From Gemmatimonadota bacterium (GTDB lineage Bacteria; Gemmatimonadota; Gemmatimonadetes; Gemmatimonadales; GWC2-71-9): a DNA stretch of 11,745 nucleotides. The stretch lies in assembly GCA_022573095.1 (NCBI GenBank), contig JACZUR010000044.1, positions 1 to 11,745 on the forward strand, in the 5' to 3' direction. Positions 7,149-11,745 of this stretch are shown piece after piece. Positions within the stretch are counted from its first letter, which is position 1; every line of letters starts with the position of its first letter. The translations under genes and the position numbers were made by a program. The notes under the pieces are model-generated. The model did not search any database. It saw nothing but the letters and a program-made list of their open reading frames with translations, and was not told the DNA's origin.

Positions 7149-7539
7149 ATGCGAACAATTCTGCTCGTCATACTAATACTCGATGCCGTTATCCTGACAT
7201 CCGTGGTTTTGCTACAGGCGGGGACGGGTGGTGGGCTCGCCGCCATGGGCGGAGGCGGGACCTCTACAGATTCTGTGCTGGGTGGGAGGCAGGCGGTCAC
7301 CTTCCTGACCAGGACATCGTGGTGGTGCGGTGGAATCTTCTTTATCCTGTCGATCACGCTCGCGGGCATGAGTACCAGGGGGGGGGGCGGTACCGCGTTC
7401 GGTACTCGAAGGGCAGGTAAGTCTCCCTGCTCCGATCGCACCTCTGCCACTGGATCTCGGGGAGCCGGGTGAAGGCGCCGGTGCGGAGGCTCAGGGTGAC
7501 CAGGCTCCCGCTGCGATACCTCCTCCCCCTAGCCAATAG
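7149..7539 (+). CDS. secG: Protein-export membrane protein SecG, frameshifted at a G10 run
   Basis: Small auxiliary subunit of the SecYEG translocon in the inner membrane. TM1 is about residues 3-23, followed by the SecG signature LLQAGTGGGLAAMGGGG and GGRQAVTFLTRTSWW, then TM2 at about 60-75. As sequenced, the frame from 7149 stops at TGA 7470-7472 (107 residues) with a Cys/Arg/Ser-rich end. Ten G's lie at 7378-7387. With nine G's the frame continues as GGAVPRSVLEGQ, then an acidic, Ala/Pro-rich tail ending IPPPPSQ, to TAG 7537-7539 (129 residues). Such tails are usual for SecG and the stop then sits just before the terminator, so I take 7539 as the intended end. The shift is either a sequence error or a real slippery-tract variant. 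The ATG is preceded by only a weak ribosome site (GAAG). Confidence 0.85.
7378..7387 (+). repeat. Homopolymeric G10 tract in secG
   Basis: Ten consecutive G's directly after the second membrane helix of SecG. One G fewer restores the long reading frame. Tracts of this kind are prone to slippage during replication and to miscounting by sequencers. Confidence 0.9.
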
Positions 7540-7563
7540 ACACATCCTGAACGGCCGGAGAAC

Positions 7564-7601
7564 GAACCCGGGGCGTAGAGAGCGCCGCGGGTTCTGCTTT
7601 T
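7564..7601 (+). terminator. Rho-independent terminator after secG
   Basis: A 12-bp arm at 7564-7575 pairs with 7583-7594 in 11 of 12 positions (one G-G mismatch), with a 7-base loop and a TGCTTTT tail. It begins 25 bases after the restored secG stop and probably ends the gap-pgk-tpiA-secG transcripts. Confidence 0.75.
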
Positions 7602-7637
7602 GGCTCTCGTTCTGAACCAGTATTGTGGAAAGCCGGG

Positions 7638-7657
7638 CGAAATCCATTTCGTTTTTT
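7638..7657 (+). terminator. Possible second, weak terminator hairpin
   Basis: CGAAA (7638-7642) pairs with TTTCG (7647-7651) around a 4-base loop, followed by TTTTTT (7652-7657). The stem is only 5 bp, but the T-run is good. It could back up the stronger terminator just upstream. Confidence 0.35.
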
Positions 7658-7720
7658 CGTGTGTCGGCAAGTGCACTTAATCGCTGAAACTGGAACGACT
7701 AAGGCGATGCTAGATAGCAA

Positions 7721-7786
7721 CACACTTTAAGTGAGTGGCTGTAAGTTATTGTAATATAAAGGGTTAATGCTGTAGCCACTCGTGTG
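7721..7786 (+). repeat. Long stem with AT-rich loop (inverted repeat)
   Basis: GAGTGGCT (7733-7740) pairs perfectly with AGCCACTC (7774-7781). CACAC (7721-7725) pairs with GTGTG (7782-7786) outside it, leaving a 7-base bulge on the left side. The 33-base loop (7741-7773) is strikingly AT-rich for this genome. No matching known RNA family was recognised. Confidence 0.55.
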
Positions 7787-7814
7787 GCGGTGGTATGTCG
7801 CCGTGGCGTTTAGT

Positions 7815-7840
7815 GGGGTGGGTATGGGTGATTTTGGGGG
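7815..7840 (+). promoter_or_regulatory. G-quadruplex motif upstream of the HU promoter
   Basis: GGGG (7815-7818), GGG (7820-7822), GGG (7826-7828) and GGGGG (7836-7840) are separated by loops of 1, 3 and 7 bases, meeting the standard rule. It ends 32 bases before the -35 box. TGGGTGA (7825-7831) can alternatively pair with TCACCCA (7861-7867). Confidence 0.5.
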
Positions 7841-7853
7841 TGGTGGAAGTTTC

Positions 7854-7865
7854 GGTGAAGTCACC
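7854..7865 (+). promoter_or_regulatory. Operator-like palindrome next to the HU -35 box
   Basis: GGTGA-AG-TCACC is a perfect inverted repeat with a 2-base centre, ending 7 bases before TTGACA. The position would suit a repressor or activator site. No known regulator was matched. Confidence 0.35.
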
Positions 7866-7872
7866 CAAGCCC

Positions 7873-7901
7873 TTGACAGTCAACAGGTAAGCTCATATTA
7901 T
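7873..7901 (+). promoter_or_regulatory. Strong sigma70-like promoter for the HU-family gene
   Basis: TTGACA (7873-7878), a 17-base spacer and TATTAT (7896-7901): a perfect -35, a 5/6 -10 and ideal spacing. Transcription would start near 7908, giving a leader of about 60 bases. The leader can form GATGCC (7912-7917)/GGCATC (7927-7932), a 6-bp hairpin close to the 5' end. Confidence 0.85.
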
Positions 7902-7956
7902 GACCCCCCCTGATGCCGGGTTGATTGGCATCTTGAGGTACGCATTCCGGAGTCAT

Positions 7957-7965
7957 GAGGGGGAG
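7957..7965 (+). promoter_or_regulatory. Ribosome binding site fixing the HU start
   Basis: GAGGGGGAG lies three bases before ATG 7969. It supports this start over the upstream in-frame ATG at 7900, which sits inside the -10 box. Confidence 0.75.
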
Positions 7966-7968
7966 TGC

Positions 7969-8328
7969 ATGACCAAGGCCGATTTGGTGGAAAAGGTAAC
8001 GGCTGTTATTGCTAGAACGGCCGGCCCGATGATCTCGAAGAAAGACTGCGCGCGCGTCGTCGACGCGTTCTTGGATTCAGTCCGTGACGCGCTTGCGGCA
8101 CAGCACAACATCGAGATTAGGGGTTTCGGCACGTTCAAGATCCGCCACCGCAAGACGCGCATGGCGCGTAACCCACGCACCGGTGATCCTGTGGAGGTTG
8201 CGGCGCGACCGGTGCCGGTCTTCAAACCTTCCAAGGAGTTGCGTGGCATGGTCGGCGACGGGGCCGGAGCTTCGGTAGGCGGCGTGGAGGCGTCCCAGGA
8301 ACCGACATCGGTCGAGCGGCCCATGTAG
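7969..8328 (+). CDS. HU/IHF-family DNA-binding protein
   Basis: Small dimeric, DNA-bending nucleoid protein, 119 residues from ATG 7969. The helical N-terminus (MTKADLVEKV, then SKKDCARVVDAFLDSVRDAL) is followed by the family signature IEIRGFGTFKIRHRKTR (residues 48-64) and the DNA-intercalating beta-arm RNPRTGDPV (67-75) with the conserved Pro. FKPSKELR closes the HU fold near residue 92. A tail of about 25 residues rich in Gly, Ala, Ser and acidic residues follows, longer than in a typical 90-residue HU. The annotated start could be extended to 7900, but that ATG is inside the promoter -10 box and adds a stretch unlike HU. It has its own promoter and terminator, so it is a single-gene unit. 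HU versus IHF cannot be decided here. Confidence 0.92.
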   Translation: MTKADLVEKVTAVIARTAGPMISKKDCARVVDAFLDSVRDALAAQHNIEIRGFGTFKIRHRKTRMARNPRTGDPVEVAARPVPVFKPSKELRGMVGDGAGASVGGVEASQEPTSVERPM

Positions 8329-8356
8329 TCAAACTTTTGGCCTGCAGAGTTTCCAC

Positions 8357-8392
8357 AAAAGACCCGGAGCGGACTCGCGCCCCGGGTCTTTT
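8357..8392 (+). terminator. Rho-independent terminator after the HU gene
   Basis: AAAAGACCCGG (8357-8367) pairs perfectly with CCGGGTCTTTT (8382-8392), an 11-bp stem with a 14-base loop. The A-run and T-run on either side could let it act in both directions. Confidence 0.85.
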
Positions 8393-8485
8393 AACAACGG
8401 TGAGCGGGTACGGTCTTATGGCTGTAGGCGGCCGGACCGGAGCGTAGCCGGCTTTTGGCGGAAAACAGAAGAGAGGGAGCTGGGA

Positions 8486-9061
8486 ATGAGAACTCTACCC
8501 ATTGCCGTTATATCGCTGGCGCTGGCCGGAGCCGCGCTGGTGGGGGGGACGTCCCGTCTGGGGGCACAGGAACATAGACGCATGGCACGACATCGCGCCG
8601 AGATGGGCGAGATGGGCGAACGGGGTGCGCGACGCCACGCTCCCCGTGTCGAGAGGTTGATGCGAATGAGCGAAACGCTTGGACTGACGGACGATCAGGT
8701 AGCTTCGCTGGATGAGATCAGGCGCGAGAATGTTGCGACTATGCAGGAGGTTTATGCCGAGAGGCTGGCCGTACGTTCTGAGTTGGCAGCCGGTTTGACC
8801 ACGCGTGAGGAGGTACATGAGGCGATGGCTGAACGGCATGAAGCTCTTCAGGCGGTAGCACAGGAGCGGCGCGAGCGGGTGTCAGACATTCTGACGGATG
8901 AACAAAAGACTCAGATTCAGGAATTGCGTTCCGAGCGCCGCCATCGTGCGATGCGAGGTTATGGACCCAGAGGCAGGGGCGGTTTTCGCGGGATGCGCGA
9001 TATGCACCGAGGTGGATACTTTGGTGGCGCCTACATGCCGGGCCCACGTCACGACAGATAA
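8486..9061 (+). CDS. Spy/CpxP-like periplasmic protein with LTxxQ motifs
   Basis: Predicted secreted protein of 191 residues. Residues 1-28 form a signal peptide (MRTLP, an Ala/Leu/Val-rich core, cleavage probably after SRLGAQ). The mature part is mostly helical, with two LTxxQ motifs, LTDDQ (67-71) and LTDEQ (136-140), as in the Spy/CpxP group of periplasmic chaperones and stress sensors. Between signal and first motif is a His/Met/Arg/Glu-rich segment containing a tandem EMGEMG encoded by a 9-base repeat (8600-8617). The C-terminus from about 157 is Gly/Arg-rich with His, Met and Tyr. Metal or unfolded-protein binding is plausible but not shown. The ATG follows a good ribosome site (GAGGGAG, 8473-8479). 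A terminator follows, and no sensor-kinase gene is adjacent. Confidence 0.82.
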   Translation: MRTLPIAVISLALAGAALVGGTSRLGAQEHRRMARHRAEMGEMGERGARRHAPRVERLMRMSETLGLTDDQVASLDEIRRENVATMQEVYAERLAVRSELAAGLTTREEVHEAMAERHEALQAVAQERRERVSDILTDEQKTQIQELRSERRHRAMRGYGPRGRGGFRGMRDMHRGGYFGGAYMPGPRHDR

Positions 9062-9128
9062 CTCTGTCTCCAAAACGGGCGATCCTCGGTAGCTTCGCCC
9101 GTCGGGGGACTAGTTCCCTCGCCCCAAG

Positions 9129-9160
9129 AGCGGCGCCGCATTATTCGCGGTGCCGCTTCT
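9129..9160 (+). terminator. Hairpin terminator between the Spy-like gene and moaD
   Basis: AGCGGCGCCGC (9129-9139) pairs with GCGGTGCCGCT (9147-9157) over 11 bp, including one G-T wobble, with a 7-base loop. The tail TCTATATTAT is U-rich but broken. It ends only 13 bases before the moaD ATG. Confidence 0.65.
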
Positions 9161-9172
9161 ATATTATATCCC

Positions 9173-9418
9173 ATGAAGATTCGCTGCCGTCTCTTTGGTC
9201 GGTATGCCGAGGTGACCGGCACCGACGTGCTGGAGCTGGAGTTACCTGAAGGGGCCACGGTTCAAGAGGCGTTGGCGCGTTTGAGGGAGGCTGTTGCGAA
9301 CGGCCACCAGATACCAGACAACGGGCTGGTTGCCGTCAATATGGAGCACTCAGCCCCGACCCGTATCCTGGAGGATGCGGACGAGATAGCGTTATTGCCC
9401 CCCCTTGCCGGTGGCTAG
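9173..9418 (+). CDS. moaD: Molybdopterin synthase sulfur carrier subunit MoaD
   Basis: Ubiquitin-like small subunit that carries a C-terminal thiocarboxylate used to insert sulfur into cyclic pyranopterin monophosphate. It has 81 residues with the beta-grasp pattern: MKIRCRLFGRYAEVTG at the start, LPEGATVQEALARLRE in the middle, DEIALLPPLAGG at the end. The essential terminal Gly-Gly is present directly before the stop. No Shine-Dalgarno sequence precedes the ATG. Instead a TATATTAT element ends 6 bases before it, so a leaderless transcript is possible. The 3' end overlaps moaE. No other molybdenum-cofactor gene is in the window. Confidence 0.92.
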   Translation: MKIRCRLFGRYAEVTGTDVLELELPEGATVQEALARLREAVANGHQIPDNGLVAVNMEHSAPTRILEDADEIALLPPLAGG

Positions 9419-9836
9419 CCCCACTTTTCTTACCCATGATGCCATCGATATCGAAGCTCTCATTTGCTCCGTTACCGGGCCGGAGCGCGGAGGTACTGCA
9501 GTATTTCTGGGCTCTGTGCGGCGGAGCGATGACGACGGCCCGGTAGAGGCCATCGAGTACTCAGCCTACGAGGAGATGGTCGAGGCTGAATTCGGCAAGA
9601 TCCTCAACGAAGCAGCCGCAAAGTGGCCGGACACACGGGTCGAAGCGCAACACCGACTTGGCGTAATTCCCGTCGGCGAGGCGAGTATCGCGATCGCGGC
9701 GGCGAGCCCGCATCGCGCCGCGGCATTCGACGCGTGCCGATTCGTGATCGAGGAGGTGAAGGTGAGGTTGCCAGTCTGGAAAAAGGAGCGATTCGCGGGC
9801 GGTTCTGAGGAGTGGCGCGAGGAAGACCGGCAGTGA
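9411..9836 (+). CDS. moaE: Molybdopterin synthase catalytic subunit MoaE
   Basis: Large subunit of molybdopterin synthase, partner of MoaD. Motifs are GGTAVFLGSVRR, then EYSAYEEMVEAEF, AQHRLGVIPVGEASIAIAAASPHR in overlapping form, and the active-site segment VRLPVWKKERF containing the catalytic Lys. Two starts are possible: TTG 9405 (143 residues) and GTG 9411 (141 residues). I prefer GTG as the commoner codon, overlapping the moaD stop by 8 bases. Neither has a ribosome site, so translation is probably coupled to moaD. The stop codon overlaps a GTG of the next gene (GTGA), so moaD, moaE and the beta-barrel gene are likely on one transcript. Family assignment is secure. Confidence 0.92.
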   Translation: MASPTFLTHDAIDIEALICSVTGPERGGTAVFLGSVRRSDDDGPVEAIEYSAYEEMVEAEFGKILNEAAAKWPDTRVEAQHRLGVIPVGEASIAIAAASPHRAAAFDACRFVIEEVKVRLPVWKKERFAGGSEEWREEDRQ

Positions 9837-10522
9837 TCGGGAGGGCGGGTCTGCTGGGCGTCGTGATGAACCTAGCGGCGGCGACCCCGGCGGACTCGCT
9901 ATCTGCGCAGGCAGCAGTGGGATTCAGCGCCGGACCCACCGTTACTCGCTCGAGACAGGCAATCGAGGATGTTGGTGCCCTGGAGACCCGAGTGTCCGCG
10001 AAAGTGCGCTCTACGTTTGGCGGCTTCGTTGATTGGAACCTGGGAGGACGCTGGCAAGTCCGGTCTGGCATCCGCATTGTCGGAAAGGGTCATGAGGAAG
10101 TTTTTTTCAATCCCGACAACCCGGGTTTAGAGAGCTTCCCCAGGTTCCTGAGGATGACTCAACTGGAGGTTTTCGGTGCAGCGAGGTTCGGTATCCCTAT
10201 CGGCCGAGCTATGGATGCCTATCTCTTGGTCGGGCCGTTTGCCAGCCGGGAGACGGCGTGCGATCTGGCATTTGAAGGAGTCGATCTTCCCAGTGAGTGC
10301 ACATTCGGTGTGGCACCCGGGATCGACGCAGACCTGACCGAAGCTCTGGACTTCGGCATGATCTTCGGCAGCGGAGTGGACTTTCGTCTGCTGCGACGAG
10401 ACCTCTTCTTCTAAGTCGATTACGCGCTCGGCGTGGCGGACATCAACAGACTACCGATTAGGAGCACACGAACGAGGGTAATCTCAATATTGGTTGGCTC
10501 CAAGTTCTCGCTCGGAAACTAG
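9833..10522 (+). pseudogene. Outer-membrane beta-barrel protein interrupted by an in-frame TAA
   Basis: Predicted exported barrel of the PorT-like/OMP_b-brl type; substrate unknown. From GTG 9833 (overlapping the moaE stop as GTGA) the first 27 residues look like a signal peptide ending SLSAQA. Alternating strands follow, including GGFVDWNLGGRWQVRSGIR in short blocks, YLLVGPFASR with a Cys pair (ACDLAF, then PSECTF) that could form a disulfide, and LDFGMIFGSGVDFRLL. TAA at 10412-10414 (codon 194) stops it at DLFF. The same frame then continues for 35 codons: VDYALGVADIN, a turn, and RVISILVGSKFSLGN, which is the expected last two strands of this family, ending at TAG 10520-10522. An alternative start, GTG 9812, is in frame but less likely. 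The fragment may be inactive, or the TAA may be a base error. Confidence 0.7.
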
Positions 10523-10639
10523 CTAGCAGTCGGTTCAGGGCGGGTCGGCTCGTCTAAATCCGGCCCAATGGCCCAGATATAACGTCCGGTGCCCCAGATG
10601 CAATTGTGCGAACGTTATTTGGACCCGATCATTGTGCCC
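10523..10639 (+). other. Spacer with an imperfect inverted repeat
   Basis: No terminator is evident after the barrel gene. ATAACGTCCG (10579-10588) pairs with CGAACGTTAT (10609-10618) at 9 of 10 positions around a 20-base loop. A TATAAC element (10578-10583) resembles a -10 box, but no matching -35 is seen. In the frame of the next gene the reading frame opens at 10583. Confidence 0.4.
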
Positions 10640-11745
10640 ATGGTTATCCACCCAGTGCGGTTGGCGGGGAAGCCAGTCTGGTATACCATGGCGTTGCTTT
10701 TCGGAACGCTGTTGCCCTCCCAGCTTCACTCACAGGAAGTAGTCTGGCTCTACTCGCTGGATAGGGGAGCTGTCGTACGAATGACCTTTGAAGATGGGTC
10801 GGTACAGGAGGGGCGACTGCTGGAGGCGATTTCCGGTGGATCGACGGAGATCGTGTATTGCCCACATCCGCATGCATGCTCGCGATCTGGCAGGATGGAG
10901 CGAGTCGCGCGGTCACTGCAAGAGATAGTGCGGCTCGAGCGATGGACTCGATCAGCCACGAGAATGGGCAACATAGTCGGAGGCGTGGTCGGGGCGGTCT
11001 TACTGGGAGGGTTGGTGGCCGCCGGAATTTTGTGGTGGCAGGTTTTTAGCGGACCCAGCGGCATGCTTCACGTCTACTTCTTTGACGTTGGCCAGGGGGA
11101 TAGCGCGTTGATCGTCACTCCCCGGGGGCGGCAGGTGCTGGTGGACGGTGGGCCCAACAGTGAGAGCGCGGTGGAGGCGGTTGGCGGAGAGCTTGCCTTT
11201 GGGGATAAAAGCCTGGACCTGGTCGTGCTGACCCACCTGGATGCCGACCATAGCCGTGGGTTGATGGAGGTGCTGGACCGATACCGGGTGGGAGGGGTTC
11301 TGATCGGCTCGGACGATGTCGATGCTCCATTAGGTCCCGAGTGGGATGCGGCGTTGGAGCGAGGCGGGTTGGCCCCGGTGAAGGTCGAATACGGGTATCG
11401 CATCGACCTGGAGCCCGGCTCGACCCCCGCAGTCATCTTGGAGGTGTTGAATCCCCAGCGGGAGCAGGTGCGTCCTCCTCGGGCTGATTTGAACAATAAT
11501 GCGGTGGTCCTGCGGCTGGTTTACGGCAAGACCAGCTTTTTGCTGGCGTCTGATGTCGAAGCCAAGGCTGAAGGCGCCATGTCCAGAGGGGGAACGACCC
11601 TGGACAGCGATGTGCTGAAAGTGGCGCATCACGGAAGCAAGACCTCCACCACGGATGTATTTCTACAGCGCGTGGACCCTGAGATCGCTGTGATTTCCGT
11701 GGGTTCGGGCAATCCCTACGGCCATCCCCACCCCGGCGTACTGGC
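10640..11745 (+). CDS. Membrane protein with ComEC-like metallo-beta-lactamase domain, possibly chimeric (3' end outside window)
   Basis: One uninterrupted frame, open from 10583 and running off the window; 368 residues are visible from ATG 10640. The start is uncertain (ATG 10598, 10640, 10688 or GTG 10655, none with a ribosome site). Residues about 1-32 resemble a signal peptide (KPVWYTMALLFGTLLPS, then QLHSQ). Residues 33-108 hold a small beta-type segment (GAVVRMTFEDGSVQEGRLLE), a Cys pair and a basic helix. A membrane helix lies at about 112-136. From residue 143 comes the ComEC-type domain: HVYFFDVGQGDSALIV, VLVDGGP, THLDADH (198-204, metal site with Asp in place of the second His), NNNAVVLRL, and AHHGSKTST (329-337). 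This domain in ComEC degrades or processes incoming DNA at the cell surface. The competence channel domain is absent from the visible part. The two halves look like unrelated families joined near residue 125. Confidence 0.7.
   Translation, partial: MVIHPVRLAGKPVWYTMALLFGTLLPSQLHSQEVVWLYSLDRGAVVRMTFEDGSVQEGRLLEAISGGSTEIVYCPHPHACSRSGRMERVARSLQEIVRLERWTRSATRMGNIVGGVVGAVLLGGLVAAGILWWQVFSGPSGMLHVYFFDVGQGDSALIVTPRGRQVLVDGGPNSESAVEAVGGELAFGDKSLDLVVLTHLDADHSRGLMEVLDRYRVGGVLIGSDDVDAPLGPEWDAALERGGLAPVKVEYGYRIDLEPGSTPAVILEVLNPQREQVRPPRADLNNNAVVLRLVYGKTSFLLASDVEAKAEGAMSRGGTTLDSDVLKVAHHGSKTSTTDVFLQRVDPEIAVISVGSGNPYGHPHPGVL

Larger units (their letters stand above)
7602..7872 (+). other. Structured non-coding region between secG and the HU promoter
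   Basis: No plausible gene is seen in these 271 bases. They hold a small hairpin followed by six T's (stem 7638-7642/7647-7651), an AT-rich segment flanked by an 8-bp inverted repeat (7733-7740/7774-7781), a G-quadruplex motif (7815-7840) and a short GGTGA-TCACC palindrome. I found no 4.5S, 6S or tmRNA signature. It may carry regulatory sites for the HU gene or a small RNA. Confidence 0.5.

Noticed and set aside
7900..7902. ATG 7900 as the start of the HU-family protein
   Set aside because: It falls inside the -10 box of the promoter, so the mRNA would not contain it. ATG 7969 has a strong ribosome site and gives a standard HU start.
8425..8459. GCCGG/CCGGC hairpin with TTTT upstream of the Spy-like gene
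   Set aside because: The stem is only five pairs, the T-run is short, and a much stronger terminator already lies at 8357-8392.
10571..10624. Integron attC-like site around the inverted repeat
   Set aside because: The arms contain AACGT and ACGTT, but the right-hand core reads GTTATTT, not GTTRRRY. No integrase or cassette array is present.
11074..11496. Long reading frame on the - strand at the end of the window
   Set aside because: Composition is Ser/Pro/Arg-rich as expected for the antisense of a GC-rich gene, and the + strand frame there has clear ComEC-type motifs. The other - strand frames in the window were rejected for the same reason.

Overview
The window is about 57-58% GC by eye, with every recognisable gene on the + strand. 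It reads as a housekeeping stretch of a free-living, Gram-negative-type bacterium: there is a periplasmic Spy-like protein, an outer-membrane beta-barrel protein and SecG. Gene style, the gap-pgk-tpiA-secG order, the HU protein and the two envelope proteins resemble Gemmatimonadota. This is an inference from memory of protein style, not a database result. No tRNA, rRNA, CRISPR, insertion sequence or prophage was seen.

Layout. Bases 1-4029 hold a tightly packed run of genes: the 3' end of dnaB, ispD (isoprenoid precursor), a TsaC/Sua5-type tRNA threonylcarbamoyladenosine gene, a low-molecular-weight protein phosphatase, aroE (shikimate pathway) and a ComF-family phosphoribosyltransferase. Several are joined by four-base GTGA stop/start overlaps, which implies one mRNA with coupled translation. 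Bases 4092-7095 are the triose glycolysis module gap-pgk-tpiA, again overlapping. secG follows behind its own sigma70-like promoter and ends at a hairpin terminator. Bases 7540-7968 are a structured non-coding control region leading into an HU/IHF-family gene with a near-perfect sigma70 promoter and a strong terminator. Next come a Spy/CpxP-like periplasmic protein with its own terminator, moaD-moaE (molybdopterin synthase), and an outer-membrane beta-barrel gene coupled to moaE. The window ends in an open reading frame that joins an envelope-type N-terminal half to a ComEC-like metallo-beta-lactamase domain and runs off the edge.

What stands out. Three genes carry apparent lesions. ispD has no usable start codon in frame with its catalytic N-terminus. 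secG shifts frame at a run of ten G's, with its normal-looking acidic/proline-rich tail in the next frame. The beta-barrel gene has one in-frame TAA, after which its last strands continue in the same frame. pgk has an unusual Gly-rich insertion of about 20 residues, encoded by G-quadruplex-prone DNA, next to a changed nucleotide-binding motif. The final ORF looks chimeric: a genuine fusion, a transferred gene or an assembly join. I do not see a convincing new multi-gene system; the best leads are these anomalies and the HU control region.
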